DNA from: Ruegeria sp. HKCCA6707
GTDB lineage: Bacteria > Pseudomonadota > Alphaproteobacteria > Rhodobacterales > Rhodobacteraceae
Assembly: GCF_013033515.1 (NCBI RefSeq)
Contig: NZ_WQEG01000005.1
Location: 310,001 to 374,000 of the forward strand
DNA length: 64,000 nt
Reading direction: 5' to 3'
This document shows, piece after piece, positions 1-9,171 of this stretch. A program made the translations under genes and the position numbers. The notes under the pieces were generated by a model. It searched no databases. It was not told where the DNA came from and saw nothing but the letters and a program-made list of their open reading frames with translations. Each line of letters opens with the position of its first letter. The first letter of the stretch is position 1.

Positions 1-578
1 TGAGCTTTTCCGACGCGCTGGAAAATCTGGACTTTGCCTTTATGGGAGCATTCTCGGCCTCAAATGGACGCTGGTTGGTATTGGCAGATTACAGCTATAC
101 CGATTTGTCTTTCAGCAACGACACACCCGGCCCGGCCACATCGGGTTTGGACACGTCGTTCACCACGCAATACCTTAGTGGCTATATCGGCTATCGCGCC
201 TATGACGCGCCCGGTGTTCAGATCGATGCGGTCGGCGGGTTCCGCTGGTTCAGTACGGACACCGTGTTCCAATTGCAGCCCGGGACGGCCCCGGGACGCA
301 GAGCAACCGCAGATGACAGTTGGACCGACCCGATTGTCGGCGCTCGCGCGCGCGTACAATTCTCTGATAAATGGTCGGGCACCGGGTTCTTTGACTACGG
401 CGGCTTTCGCAGTGGCAGTGAAACTTGGCAGGTTCTGCTGACAGCGGACTATGCGATAAACGAACGCTGGCTGATCCGCGGTGGTTACAGATACATCTCG
501 TTCGATCACGAAATCAGTGGGAACGACTTTACGTTCGAGCAGTCGGGGCCACTGTTGGGGGTCACATATCGGTTCTGA
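1..578 (+). CDS. Outer-membrane beta-barrel protein, 5' truncated by the window edge
   Basis: The reading frame is open from the first bases and ends at 578, giving about 192 residues of the C-terminal part. The protein alternates short aromatic-rich strands with turn residues (WLVLADYSYTDLSF, VQIDAVGGFRWFS, WLIRGGYRYISFDHE) and ends in VTYRF. A terminal phenylalanine with alternating hydrophobic residues is the usual BAM recognition signal of outer-membrane barrels, so a location in the outer membrane is well supported. The family is probably an OmpW/OmpA-barrel-like or general porin-like protein. I cannot name the substrate or function, and the signal peptide lies outside the window. It converges on the GlxA-type regulator, only 19 bases away, and is probably not functionally linked to it. 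Confidence 0.75.
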   Translation, partial: SFSDALENLDFAFMGAFSASNGRWLVLADYSYTDLSFSNDTPGPATSGLDTSFTTQYLSGYIGYRAYDAPGVQIDAVGGFRWFSTDTVFQLQPGTAPGRRATADDSWTDPIVGARARVQFSDKWSGTGFFDYGGFRSGSETWQVLLTADYAINERWLIRGGYRYISFDHEISGNDFTFEQSGPLLGVTYRF

Positions 579-597
579 AATCGGGCGCAGACCAAGA

Positions 598-1548
598 TCA
601 ATCGATCTTGTTTCGCTGCATCTGTGGTGTGATGCCGAAATTCGCGCGGTAGACGCGCGAAAAATGGCCCGGGTTTTCGAAGCCGCAGGCGATGGCCACA
701 TCAGTGACCGAGGCCTCGGATTGCAAAAGCAGGTTGCGGGCGCGATCCAGTCGCATTTCCATAAAGTACTTTTTGGGTGACGCATTCAGGTATTTGCCGA
801 ACAACCGCTCTAGTTGACGGGTGGAAATACCCAGATCTGCAGCAATCTCGGACGGAGAAACTGGGTTCTCGATCCGGGCCTGCATAGTCTGAATCGCTTT
901 GGCCAGATGCGCATTGCGCATCCCGTTGCGCGACTGTAGCGAGACGCGTTGTTCGGCCGTGGCGTTGCGCACGGCATTATAGACCATTTGGTCGGCCACA
1001 GCGACCGCAAGGTCCCCGCCATGATCCTGTTCGATTAGATGCAACATTAGATCAGCTGTCGCCGTGCCGCCCGACGCGGTGATGTGCTTTTCGTCGGCCA
1101 CAAACACACTGCGCACCAGATTCACCTCGGGAAAGGCTTCCATGAAACTGTCGTGATATTCCCAATGGATCGCAGCCTGCATTTCGTCCAGAAACCCTGC
1201 CTCGGCCAACAGCCAGGCCCCCGAACACAAAGCCCCGATATTTGCCCCACGGACGCGCTCGCGACGCAGGGCCGCAAGCAACCGGCGGCTGACATGATCG
1301 CGCATATTGATGCCCGACAGCACAAACAGCCGATCGCTTTTTCCAATCGCATCCAACCCACCCTGCACCAACGTCACGGTGCCGTTCGAACAGGTTGCTG
1401 TTTCTCCATTCTCGGACACAAAAGCCCATTCATACAGGTCTTGGCCACTGACCAGGTTGGCGATGCGCAACGGCTCGACGGCGCAGGAAAACGCGAGGTG
1501 CGAAAACTCTTCCACCAGCAAGAACACAAATCGCTGTGTCCGGGACAT
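598..1548 (-). CDS. GlxA/GbdR-like AraC-family transcriptional regulator
   Basis: A 316-residue regulator with an N-terminal DJ-1/PfpI (class I amidotransferase-like) domain at about residues 5-180, including the GALCSGAWLLAEAG nucleophile-elbow-like segment, and a C-terminal AraC double helix-turn-helix at about 215-312 (SEIAADLGISTRQLERLF; VTDVAIACGFENPGHFSRVY). I chose the ATG at 1548 because AGAGG lies 7 bases upstream; an in-frame GTG at 1572 and ATG at 1569 are alternatives. Regulators of this architecture (GbdR, CdhR) control glycine betaine and carnitine catabolism in pseudomonads. Here the gene is divergent from a catabolic operon with a BCCT transporter, so it probably senses that quaternary amine and activates the operon. 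The ligand is not shown by the sequence. Confidence 0.9.
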   Translation of the reverse strand: MSRTQRFVFLLVEEFSHLAFSCAVEPLRIANLVSGQDLYEWAFVSENGETATCSNGTVTLVQGGLDAIGKSDRLFVLSGINMRDHVSRRLLAALRRERVRGANIGALCSGAWLLAEAGFLDEMQAAIHWEYHDSFMEAFPEVNLVRSVFVADEKHITASGGTATADLMLHLIEQDHGGDLAVAVADQMVYNAVRNATAEQRVSLQSRNGMRNAHLAKAIQTMQARIENPVSPSEIAADLGISTRQLERLFGKYLNASPKKYFMEMRLDRARNLLLQSEASVTDVAIACGFENPGHFSRVYRANFGITPQMQRNKID

Positions 1549-1925
1549 TGACGCACCTCTTTCTGACATCACATGCGATCCTTACGCTATTTCGAGAATA
1601 CGAAATCAATCCAGTCCAAAACAACATCATCCTAATGAGTTGTTCTAAGGCCTTATTGTCTTGCAGATTCTTTGCTTGCGGACATGACTCTTCGCGACTT
1701 GCGATGTGTCGGTTTCTGTACCGAGGGGTGCGTTTTATGCGAAACCTTTTGCAATCAATGCACTCACAATCAGGCAACGCCGGGACACTGCGATATTGCG
1801 CGGGTTCGCACGGCACGTGATTGCAACCCCGAACAGCCGGAAATGGGAGACCAGATGCAGGCTGCATGACGAAGCGCAGATTATCCTGACAGACGAACTC
1901 AATTCCATCCGGTATGAGGACATAA
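1549..1925. promoter_or_regulatory. Divergent intergenic region between regulator and catabolic operon
   Basis: 377 bases between the divergent GlxA-like regulator and the DHDPS-like gene. It should hold both promoters and the activator site. I see no convincing small gene and no clear inverted repeat that I would name as operator. Short open frames here have no coding features. A GAGG ribosome binding site lies 8 bases before the ATG at 1926. Confidence 0.4.
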
Positions 1926-2843
1926 ATGACCCCCGTGTTCAAATTTGAAGGGATCTACACCCCTCTGGTGACCCCGTATCACGACGATGGCAGCGTCAAT
2001 TGGGAAGCCCTGTCCGAGGTGATCGAATACCTGATCGCAAATGGTGTGCACGGGCTGATCTCGGGCGGGTCAACCGGCGAGAACTATTCTCAACCCGTTG
2101 CCGAACGGCTTGAACTGGCTCGCTTCACGCATGAGCGCCTAAGCGGCCGTCTGCCTCTGGTGGTGGGCACGGGCGCAATGATGACGCCGGATTCAGTGGC
2201 GCTTGCCGCAGGCGCGCGCGAGATCGGCGCCGACGCAATCCTGCTGGCCAGTCCGGCCTATTCGGTACCAACCGATCGCGAAAACGCGCTGAATGCGCTT
2301 GAGATTGACAAAGCCGCTGACCTGCCGGTCATGCTTTACAACTACCCGCATCGCACCGGAACGATGATGGGTGAGGAATTCCTGGACCGCGTCGGCCGCA
2401 GCCGGAATTTCTGCGGCATCAAGGAAAGCTCGGGCGACATAAACCGGGTTCATCTGCTGGCCCGCGACTATCCTCATATCCAACTGGGATGCGGTATGGA
2501 TGATCAGGCGCTGGAGTTCTTTGCCTGGGGCGCGCCGTTCTGGGTATGTGGTGGGTCAAACTTTCTGCCGGCCGAGCATGTGGCGCTGTATCAGGCCTGC
2601 GTCATCGAAGGCGACTTTGCCAAAGGGCGCCGCATCATGAGCGCGATGATGCCTCTGATGCATGTGCTGGAACAGGGCGGAAAGTTCATCCAAACCATCA
2701 AACATGGCGTGACCATGAACGGGTTCGATACCGGCGGAATGCGGCCCCCGCTGCGGGGGCTGAACAAGGACGACAAGCGGGCTTTGGAACAGGTCACACG
2801 CGTGTTGAAACGCAAAATCGCCGATATCGTGGCAGAAGGGTAA
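1926..2843 (+). CDS. Dihydrodipicolinate synthase/N-acetylneuraminate lyase family protein
   Basis: A 305-residue class I (Schiff-base) aldolase-fold enzyme. The GGSTGE motif (about 47-52) corresponds to the substrate-carboxylate loop, Tyr138 in LYNYPHRTG is the proton-relay tyrosine, and Lys166 in GIKESSGD is the Schiff-base lysine. Length is normal for the family. Housekeeping DapA usually has GTTGE, and the neighbours are catabolic, so this is more likely a deaminase/dehydratase or aldolase of a degradation pathway. One candidate is pyrroline-4-hydroxy-2-carboxylate deaminase of hydroxyproline breakdown, which belongs to this family. It is the first gene of an apparent operon with an aldehyde dehydrogenase, an FAD oxidase and a BCCT transporter. 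The family is certain, the reaction is inference. Confidence 0.88.
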   Translation: MTPVFKFEGIYTPLVTPYHDDGSVNWEALSEVIEYLIANGVHGLISGGSTGENYSQPVAERLELARFTHERLSGRLPLVVGTGAMMTPDSVALAAGAREIGADAILLASPAYSVPTDRENALNALEIDKAADLPVMLYNYPHRTGTMMGEEFLDRVGRSRNFCGIKESSGDINRVHLLARDYPHIQLGCGMDDQALEFFAWGAPFWVCGGSNFLPAEHVALYQACVIEGDFAKGRRIMSAMMPLMHVLEQGGKFIQTIKHGVTMNGFDTGGMRPPLRGLNKDDKRALEQVTRVLKRKIADIVAEG

Positions 2844-2848
2844 GACAC

Positions 2849-4345
2849 ATGGATCTGCTGACACAGGACGAATACAAATCCATCGCCGCCGGTCTGGACC
2901 TGCCAACCGGCGCTTTCATCGACGGCGGCTTCCGTCCGGCGATTTCGGGCAAGACCTTTGCCACCGTGAACCCCGCGAATGGCGAGAAACTGACCGACAT
3001 TGCAGCTTGTGATGCGCAGGACGTGGATTTTGCCGTCGAAAAGGCCCGTGAAGCCTTTGAAGATGGTCGCTGGTCCGGGTTGCACCCTTCCGAGCGCAAG
3101 GACATCCTGATCCGTCTGTGCAAACTGATGACCCGAAACGCGCGCGAACTTGCGGTGATGGAGAGCATCGACAGCGGCAAGACAATCTTTGATTGCGAAA
3201 CCGTCGATGTACCCGAGACGATCCACTGTCTGAAATGGCACGCCGAGGCGATCGACAAGATCTATGATCAGGTCTCGCCCGCATCGGACAACCATATCGC
3301 GATGGTTGTGCGCGAGCCGATCGGTGTGGTGGGCCTCGTGCTGCCGTGGAATTTTCCGCTGCTGATGCTGGCCTGGAAGATCGGCCCGGCTTTGGCGGCG
3401 GGTTGCTCTGTGGTGGTCAAGCCAGCGGCCGAAACCACCCTGACCGCGCTGCGAGTCGCCGAACTGGCGATGGAAGCGGGCCTGCCGCGTGGCGTTCTCA
3501 GCATCGTGCCCGGCGGCGGTGCGGATGTGGGCGAGCCGATTGGGCGTCATATGGACATCGATATGGTTTCATTCACCGGCTCGACCGTGACCGGCAAGAA
3601 GTTCCTGACCTATTCGGCTGAATCAAACGCCAAGGAAGTCGTGCTTGAAATGGGCGGGAAGAACCCCGCCATTGTCATGGACGATGCCGAGAACCTGGAC
3701 CGAGTGGCCCAGCATTTGGTCAATGGCGCGTACTGGAACATGGGCCAGAACTGCTCGGCCAGCTCTCGGTTGATCGTCCACAAAGATGTGAAAGCCGAGC
3801 TGCTGGACCGTATCGCGCACCATGCCAGACAGTGGAATATCGGTGATCCGTTGAATCCTGAAACCCGCATGGGCGCACTGGTGTCAGAAGGTCATTACAC
3901 CAAGGTCTGTGGCTATCTTGAACAGGCCGAGAACATCATCATCGGTGGCAAGGCCCAGAACGGTTATGTCGAGGCGACTGTTGTCGAGGTTGAAGACAAC
4001 AGCAGCACATTGGCCCGCGAAGAGATCTTTGGCCCGGTGCTTTCGGTGATCGAAATTTCGAGCTTTGACGAGGCGATATCGGTCGCGAATGACACCAATT
4101 ACGGCCTCTGCGCATCAATCTTCACAGCCAACGCCAAACGTGCCCTTCGTGGTGCCCGTGCCTTGCGCGCGGGGACAGTGACTGTGAACTCATTTGGCGA
4201 AGGCGATATATCGACGCCGTTTGGCGGCTACAAACAGTCGGGTTTCGGCGGCCGCGACAACTCGGTTTACGCCCATGATCAGTACACGGAATTGAAAACC
4301 ATCTGGATTGATCTGTCCGACGACGCCGATGAGGCCGTGAATTGA
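2849..4345 (+). CDS. NAD(P)-dependent aldehyde dehydrogenase, PuuC-like
   Basis: A 498-residue enzyme of normal ALDH length. Catalytic Cys302 sits in GQNCSASS, the general base Glu267 in LEMGGK, and the oxyanion Asn168 in LPWNFP; the dinucleotide-binding FTGSTVTGK segment is present. The C-terminus (FGGYKQSGFGGRDNS...ELKTIWIDL) is close to gamma-glutamyl-gamma-aminobutyraldehyde dehydrogenase PuuC as I know it, so an amino-aldehyde substrate is likely. The start is the ATG at 2849, five bases after the preceding stop; a longer in-frame reading exists but lies inside the DHDPS-like gene. The stop overlaps the TTG start of the FAD oxidase. With the lyase before it, it could also act as alpha-ketoglutarate semialdehyde dehydrogenase. 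Confidence 0.92.
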   Translation: MDLLTQDEYKSIAAGLDLPTGAFIDGGFRPAISGKTFATVNPANGEKLTDIAACDAQDVDFAVEKAREAFEDGRWSGLHPSERKDILIRLCKLMTRNARELAVMESIDSGKTIFDCETVDVPETIHCLKWHAEAIDKIYDQVSPASDNHIAMVVREPIGVVGLVLPWNFPLLMLAWKIGPALAAGCSVVVKPAAETTLTALRVAELAMEAGLPRGVLSIVPGGGADVGEPIGRHMDIDMVSFTGSTVTGKKFLTYSAESNAKEVVLEMGGKNPAIVMDDAENLDRVAQHLVNGAYWNMGQNCSASSRLIVHKDVKAELLDRIAHHARQWNIGDPLNPETRMGALVSEGHYTKVCGYLEQAENIIIGGKAQNGYVEATVVEVEDNSSTLAREEIFGPVLSVIEISSFDEAISVANDTNYGLCASIFTANAKRALRGARALRAGTVTVNSFGEGDISTPFGGYKQSGFGGRDNSVYAHDQYTELKTIWIDLSDDADEAVN

Positions 4346-5682
4346 CGCAACACATTGCAAAACATCTGCCATCCCATCGCGGCGTCGCCGCCTGGAACGC
4401 CATATTGGGGCCACAGCCTCCGGCGGTGCAGTTGGACAGTGATGTCACGGCCGATTTCGTAGTGATCGGCGCAGGGTTTGCAGGCCTTTCTGCGGCACGC
4501 AGGCTGTCGCAATTGCAACCCGGTGCGCGTATTGCAGTGTTGGAGGCCGGGCGCATTGCCGAAGGCGCCGCAGGACGTAACTCGGGCTTCATGATCGATT
4601 TACCCCATGATCTGGCCTCGGACGACTATGCAAGCACTGGCGATGATCGAAAGATGATCGAACTGAACCGGCAGGCCATCGCCTTTGCACAGCAAGCGGT
4701 CGAAGACTTTGATATCGACAGCAACTTTTTTGATCCGGTCGGCAAAGTGAACGGTGCCCCCAGTGAAAGCGCTGAGGCACTTAACAAAAGTTATGCCCAA
4801 CACCTGAAAACCTTGAACGAAAACAGCGAAATGCTGGACCCGCAACAAATGCACGAGATGACGGGGTCACAGCACTACATCTCAGGCCTCTACACCCCTG
4901 GAACGGTGATGCTGCAGCCTGCGGGATATATCCGGGGATTGGCCAAAGGGCTGACCGATGATGGCGTTCAGATCTTTGAAAACAGCGCTGTGACCCGGTT
5001 TTTGCGCGAGGGTTCCACCTGGCGGGTCGAGACGCGAAAAGGTGCTATAGCGGCCCCGAAACTGATCCTGACAGTGAACGGCCACTTGGAAAGTTTCGGG
5101 TTTAAGAAAGACCGTTTAATGCAGCTGTTTCTGTTTGCGGTCATGACACCCGAGCTGAACTGCGACACGCTTGGCAAACTTGGCGGTCAGCCTCGGTGGG
5201 GCGTGACGCCTTCGGATCCAATGGGCACAACCATGCGCCGGATCGACACGCGGCAGGGTGGCAACCGGATTGTTACCCGGACCTGCGCGGCGTTGCGTCC
5301 GCGCATGGCGGCAACGCCGCGCGACATGAGCCGGGCAGCGCACGTCATGCAGCGTAAATTCGACCAGCGGTTTCCGAAATTGGCAGGCATCCAGATGGAA
5401 TATCAGTGGGCCGGACACCTGTGTCTGAGCCTAAATGGCGTCTCGGTCACGCAAGAACTGGAAAATGGTGTATACTCCGGCTGTGTTCAGAACGGATTGG
5501 GCACGGCAAGAGGCACTTTGACTGGGATCGCCGCCGCGGAATCGGCCTGTGGGCACAGCTCGGACATTACACGGTATTTTTCAGCCGAGCCTCAACCCAA
5601 GCGCCTGCCACCGCAACCGTTTCGCGAAATCGGTGCGAACCTGGTTTTGCGATGGAAGGAATGGAAGGCTTCAGAGGACTAG
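4342..5682 (+). CDS. FAD-dependent amine/amino-acid oxidoreductase (DAO family)
   Basis: A 446-residue flavoprotein with the Rossmann GxGxxG at residues 43-48 (VIGAGFAGLSAAR), an acidic E at the end of the second strand (VLEAGRI), and the AAGRNSGFM segment typical of the PuuB/sarcosine-oxidase-like DAO superfamily. It probably oxidises a C-N bond of an amine or D-amino acid to an imine, using O2 or the electron-transfer chain. The start is a TTG overlapping the ALDH stop by four bases (TTGA), showing translational coupling. The adjacent PuuC-like dehydrogenase would oxidise the resulting aldehyde. The substrate could be an N-methylated or hydroxylated proline derivative or a polyamine conjugate; the sequence does not decide. 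Confidence 0.88.
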   Translation: MTQHIAKHLPSHRGVAAWNAILGPQPPAVQLDSDVTADFVVIGAGFAGLSAARRLSQLQPGARIAVLEAGRIAEGAAGRNSGFMIDLPHDLASDDYASTGDDRKMIELNRQAIAFAQQAVEDFDIDSNFFDPVGKVNGAPSESAEALNKSYAQHLKTLNENSEMLDPQQMHEMTGSQHYISGLYTPGTVMLQPAGYIRGLAKGLTDDGVQIFENSAVTRFLREGSTWRVETRKGAIAAPKLILTVNGHLESFGFKKDRLMQLFLFAVMTPELNCDTLGKLGGQPRWGVTPSDPMGTTMRRIDTRQGGNRIVTRTCAALRPRMAATPRDMSRAAHVMQRKFDQRFPKLAGIQMEYQWAGHLCLSLNGVSVTQELENGVYSGCVQNGLGTARGTLTGIAAAESACGHSSDITRYFSAEPQPKRLPPQPFREIGANLVLRWKEWKASED

Positions 5683-5748
5683 AATTTGCGATACCGCCAA
5701 TAACAACAGCCATGCAATGGCGATCCAATTCGACACGGGAGGAAACAA

Positions 5749-7575
5749 ATGTCGATAAAGGAACCATTCACGGACCTTGAGATAGACACGGCTGATGCCG
5801 GGTTCTATGAAAACTACAGCGTCCCCATCGCACTGATCAGCAAAGGTATAATGGTTGCACTGGTGTTATGGGCCTTGGTCTTTCCGGCCAACGCCAACAG
5901 CACCTTGGGCAGTTGGAACAGTCGGTTGCTGGAAGTATTCAACAGCTTCTATGTCCTCATTGTCGGGCTGTTCTTTTTCTTTCTGGCAATTGTTGCCATC
6001 CTGCCCTCGACCGGTAGGCGGGTCATGGGGACCCCGGGCGAAAAGCCCGAGTTTTCGAACTTTTCGTGGTTTTCGATGATGTTCGGCGCAGGCCTGGGTG
6101 TGGGCCTGATGGTTTTTGCCACTGCCGAGCCACTGGGGCTCTGGGGATCAAATCCCGTGGTCGTGTCCGGCGCGGTCGAAGGCAATTCGCCCGAAGCGCT
6201 GCAATCGGCATACCGTTTCACCTATTTGCACTACGGTTTCCACGCTTGGGCGATCTATGTGGTGACCGGTCTGTCACTGGCCTATTACGCCTATACCCGT
6301 GACATGCCGCTGACCATCCGGTCGGCGCTGACGCCTCTGTTCGGGCGCCTGTTGAATGGGTTTTTGGGTCACGTGGTCGATGTGTTGGGCGTTGTTGCGA
6401 CGATCCTGGGCGTCTCGGTCACCATCGGGTACGGCGTCAGCCAGTTCATCGACGGGCTTTATGCAATCACCGGTATGCAGTGGGTCATGGATCTGGGCGG
6501 AGAAGTTCCGACCCCATCCAAGGTCGGGCTGATCACTGGTCTGGTCGTCATCATGGGTCTGTCGATCATATCAGCTGTGTCCGGCGTGGGACGTGGTGTG
6601 AAATACCTGTCGAACCTCAACCTTGTCCTGTCGATCATCTTGCTGGGTACATTTGTCATCTTCGGCTCGTTTGTCTTCGCCATGACCACCTATGGCACAG
6701 CTATGGTCGACTATATCCTGCACTTCCTGTCTCTCAGCTTTAATGCCTATGGCCCGCTCTCTGCCGAAGCCTTTGCTGCGGCGCTGCCCGCCGAAGCGCA
6801 GGGACACGCGGATGCCTTGATCGGTGGTGCAACCAACGCCTGGGGCAGCTTTGATGGCTTCAAAAGCGGGTTGGAAGGCGCCGCCGCAGAGCTGGATGAG
6901 GCCACCCTGGCCGCAGCCTATGCTGCAGGTGAACAAGGCCGTCAGTTTGGCTGGCAAGCCGGTTGGACCACGTTCTACTGGGCCTGGTGGATCGCGTTCT
7001 CGCCCTTCGTAGGCCTGTTCCTGGCCCGCATCTCAAAGGGCCGTTCGGTCCGCGAGTTCATCCTGGGCTGCGTATTCGCTCCGGCTCTGGTGTGCTTTGC
7101 CTGGATGACCGTTCTGGGTGGTACCGCGATAGATCTGGAGCTGGCAGGCGCAGCCGAAGGTGCGATCATCGGCGCATCAAACACCAGCAAACTGTTCGTG
7201 ACCCTGTCTTACATGATCGATGGCGGGCTTCTGTCGATGCTGAACGTGATGTGTGTGATCCTGATCATGACATTCCTGGTGACCTCGGCGGATTCAGGCA
7301 TTCTGGTGATGAACACCATCATGTCGGGCGGCAGCCAGGAAACCGGTATCAAGCACCGCATCATTTGGGGCCTGATCCTGACCGCTGTGATCGGCGCACT
7401 GATCCTGGCGGCAGGAGACAACAACCCGATGGACGCCCTGCGCAACGCGATGATCATCGGCGCGCTGCCCTTCACCATGGTAATGGGCTTGATGTGCGTC
7501 TCACTGGCCAAAGCCCTTTACCGCGACGGCCTGCGCGACAAACACCAGGCAAGCAGCACGCAAGCCGCCGAATAG
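5749..7575 (+). CDS. BCCT-family betaine/carnitine/choline transporter
   Basis: A 608-residue integral membrane protein with about 12 hydrophobic segments. The FGAGLGVGLMVFATAEP segment matches the conserved glycine-rich TM3 region of BCCT carriers, and WTTFYWAWWIAFSPFVGLFL with RISKGRSVREF matches the family signature in TM8-9. A long extracytoplasmic insertion (about residues 325-400) is rich in alanine. A strong GGAGG lies upstream of the ATG at 5749. Known BCCT carriers move quaternary or zwitterionic amines (glycine betaine, choline, carnitine, DMSP) with Na+ or H+. The gene ends the plus-strand operon and is followed at once by a Rho-independent terminator. It probably imports the substrate of the upstream enzymes. 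Confidence 0.95.
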   Translation: MSIKEPFTDLEIDTADAGFYENYSVPIALISKGIMVALVLWALVFPANANSTLGSWNSRLLEVFNSFYVLIVGLFFFFLAIVAILPSTGRRVMGTPGEKPEFSNFSWFSMMFGAGLGVGLMVFATAEPLGLWGSNPVVVSGAVEGNSPEALQSAYRFTYLHYGFHAWAIYVVTGLSLAYYAYTRDMPLTIRSALTPLFGRLLNGFLGHVVDVLGVVATILGVSVTIGYGVSQFIDGLYAITGMQWVMDLGGEVPTPSKVGLITGLVVIMGLSIISAVSGVGRGVKYLSNLNLVLSIILLGTFVIFGSFVFAMTTYGTAMVDYILHFLSLSFNAYGPLSAEAFAAALPAEAQGHADALIGGATNAWGSFDGFKSGLEGAAAELDEATLAAAYAAGEQGRQFGWQAGWTTFYWAWWIAFSPFVGLFLARISKGRSVREFILGCVFAPALVCFAWMTVLGGTAIDLELAGAAEGAIIGASNTSKLFVTLSYMIDGGLLSMLNVMCVILIMTFLVTSADSGILVMNTIMSGGSQETGIKHRIIWGLILTAVIGALILAAGDNNPMDALRNAMIIGALPFTMVMGLMCVSLAKALYRDGLRDKHQASSTQAAE

Positions 7576-7598
7576 CCGTTCGCCAGGTTGATGAACAG

Positions 7599-7628
7599 AC
7601 GCCGCCCGAAAGGGCGGCGTATTTTGTT
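7599..7628 (+). terminator. Rho-independent terminator after the BCCT gene
   Basis: A 9-bp perfect stem (7599-7607 with 7612-7620) closes a GAAA tetraloop and is followed by ATTTTGTT. It lies 23 bases after the BCCT stop, between convergent operons, and may also help to stop minus-strand transcription coming from the SDR genes. Confidence 0.9.
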
Positions 7629-7639
7629 AGTACGATCCT

Positions 7640-8374
7640 TTAGGGTAAGCTGAGCTTGGCCATCCGACCGCCGTCGACGGTATAGACCTGACCGGTGACA
7701 AATCCGGCATCAGGTGATGCGAGAAACGCCACCAATGCGGCGACTTCTTCAGGGATACCTGTGCGTGCGATTGGGTGCACTTTTGCAATATCCCGCCGGA
7801 ACGCGTCCGGGTCTTCCATACTTTCAATGAAATCGAGATTGAGATCCGTATCGATCCAGCCAGGCGCCACAGCGTTGCACCGTATTCCTTCAGCCCCATG
7901 ATCCACAGCGACCGCTCGGGTCAGCCCATGTAGCCCCGCCTTGGAAGCACCATAGGCCGCATGTCCTGGATTACTGCCCAAACCTTCGATCGAACCGGTG
8001 TTGACGATGTTCCCTTTCGTTTTCCTCAGGAGTGGCAAGGCTGCTTTGATCACCAGAAAAGGAGCTGTCAGGTTCACCGCAAGGGTCCGGTTCCAATCTT
8101 CAAGGCTCATGTCTTCTACACTCGCCTCCTGCATCATACCGGCATTGTTCACCAATACATCCAACCGCCCAGCCTGCGCAGTGACGGCATCAATCAATTT
8201 TCTTGGGGTTTCGGGATCTGAGAAATCGGCCGGCACCCATTGGAACTCGGGATCCTCGCTGCGCTGCGCTGTTATCACCATCGCACCTTCGTCCTGTAGC
8301 CGGTGCGCTATGGCTTGCCCAATTCCGCTGCTACCACCAGTCACCAGCACCACTTTGCCTTCAAACCGTTTCAT
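7640..8374 (-). CDS. SDR-family NAD(P)-dependent oxidoreductase
   Basis: A 244-residue classical short-chain dehydrogenase. The cofactor-binding TGGSSGIG is at residues 13-20, the NNAG motif follows in the middle, and the catalytic YxxxK is present in AAYGASKAG. The C-terminal GQVYTVDGG is the usual SDR ending. The start overlaps the stop of the upstream SDR gene by four bases, so the pair is translationally coupled. It is the last gene of the minus-strand arm that begins with the MttB-family gene. The substrate is unknown; an alcohol or 3-hydroxyacyl/betaine derivative within the same catabolic island is plausible. Confidence 0.88.
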   Translation of the reverse strand: MKRFEGKVVLVTGGSSGIGQAIAHRLQDEGAMVITAQRSEDPEFQWVPADFSDPETPRKLIDAVTAQAGRLDVLVNNAGMMQEASVEDMSLEDWNRTLAVNLTAPFLVIKAALPLLRKTKGNIVNTGSIEGLGSNPGHAAYGASKAGLHGLTRAVAVDHGAEGIRCNAVAPGWIDTDLNLDFIESMEDPDAFRRDIAKVHPIARTGIPEEVAALVAFLASPDAGFVTGQVYTVDGGRMAKLSLP

Positions 8375-9102
8375 GAGACCGGCTTTCCCCCGTTGACCTC
8401 AACCAAAGCTCCGCAAACGTATCGCGATGCGTCCGAGACAAGAAACAGGACGACATCAGCGATGTCTTCCGGCTCTGCTACGCGACCCAGTGGTACGGTT
8501 TGCCCCAGTTCTGCTATGGCACACTCGGGATCAAAGCCGCGTTTGACAAAGCCGGACCGCAACATTGGCGTGTTAACCTCATTCGGGCATACCGCGTTTA
8601 TGCGTACTCCTTGATGCGCATGGTCCATGCCCATGCACTGAGTCAATGACGCTATGGCCGCTTTGGTCATGCAATACACCGCGTGGTTAGGCCCAGGGTG
8701 CAGCCCCCAACAGGACGCTGTGTTTACAATCGTTCCGCCGCCAGAATCTACCATTAGTGGTATTGCCGCCCGGCAGATGCGAAACGGGGCCTCGACGTTG
8801 ACACCCAAAGACAGGGCCCAATCGGCGTCGGATGTGTCTGTAACAGACCCACGTGTGATAACGCCTGCATTGTTGATCACAATATCCAATCCGCCTATCG
8901 CCTCTGCAGCAGCCAGAGGCAGAGCATCAGCGTAGCTCGGGTCTAACAAGTCACCGAGCAATTTCGCCTCGGCATCGATACTGTCCAAATTCCGATCCGC
9001 AACAGCGACGAGCGCCCCCGCGGCACGCAGCCTTTGAACAATTGCCCCTCCTATTCCACCGGCGGCACCAGTGACCAAGGCTTTCTTACCCATCAATTCC
9101 AT
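8371..9102 (-). CDS. SDR-family NAD(P)-dependent oxidoreductase
   Basis: A classical SDR with TGAAGGIG near the N-terminus ([15 protein letters not shown]), NNAGVI in the middle and catalytic AVYCMTK. I chose the ATG at 9102 (243 residues, beginning MELMGKK) because GGAG lies 7 bases upstream. The longest reading starts at 9168, but its extra 22 residues do not look like SDR sequence and it has no ribosome binding site. It sits about 70 bases downstream of the MttB-family gene and overlaps the following SDR gene, so the three probably form one transcript. It is not especially similar to the following SDR, so they are unlikely to be a recent duplication. Confidence 0.85.
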   Translation of the reverse strand: MELMGKKALVTGAAGGIGGAIVQRLRAAGALVAVADRNLDSIDAEAKLLGDLLDPSYADALPLAAAEAIGGLDIVINNAGVITRGSVTDTSDADWALSLGVNVEAPFRICRAAIPLMVDSGGGTIVNTASCWGLHPGPNHAVYCMTKAAIASLTQCMGMDHAHQGVRINAVCPNEVNTPMLRSGFVKRGFDPECAIAELGQTVPLGRVAEPEDIADVVLFLVSDASRYVCGALVEVNGGKPVS

Positions 9103-9171
9103 AAGCATGCTCCGATACGTCAGAAAAGCGCCCACTTGGTTACCCAAGCGGGCCAGTCGGGGAAACATCCG

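Noticed and set aside
60..785. 241-codon minus-strand frame overlapping the outer-membrane protein and regulator ends
   Set aside because: Antisense to two clear genes, no domain and no ribosome binding site; a by-product of GC-rich codon use.
1926..2843. Housekeeping dapA for lysine biosynthesis
   Set aside because: The GSTGE variant and the catabolic operon context argue for a degradative enzyme.
2591..3550. 319-codon minus-strand frame across the lyase and ALDH genes
   Set aside because: Antisense, spans the junction of two well-supported genes.
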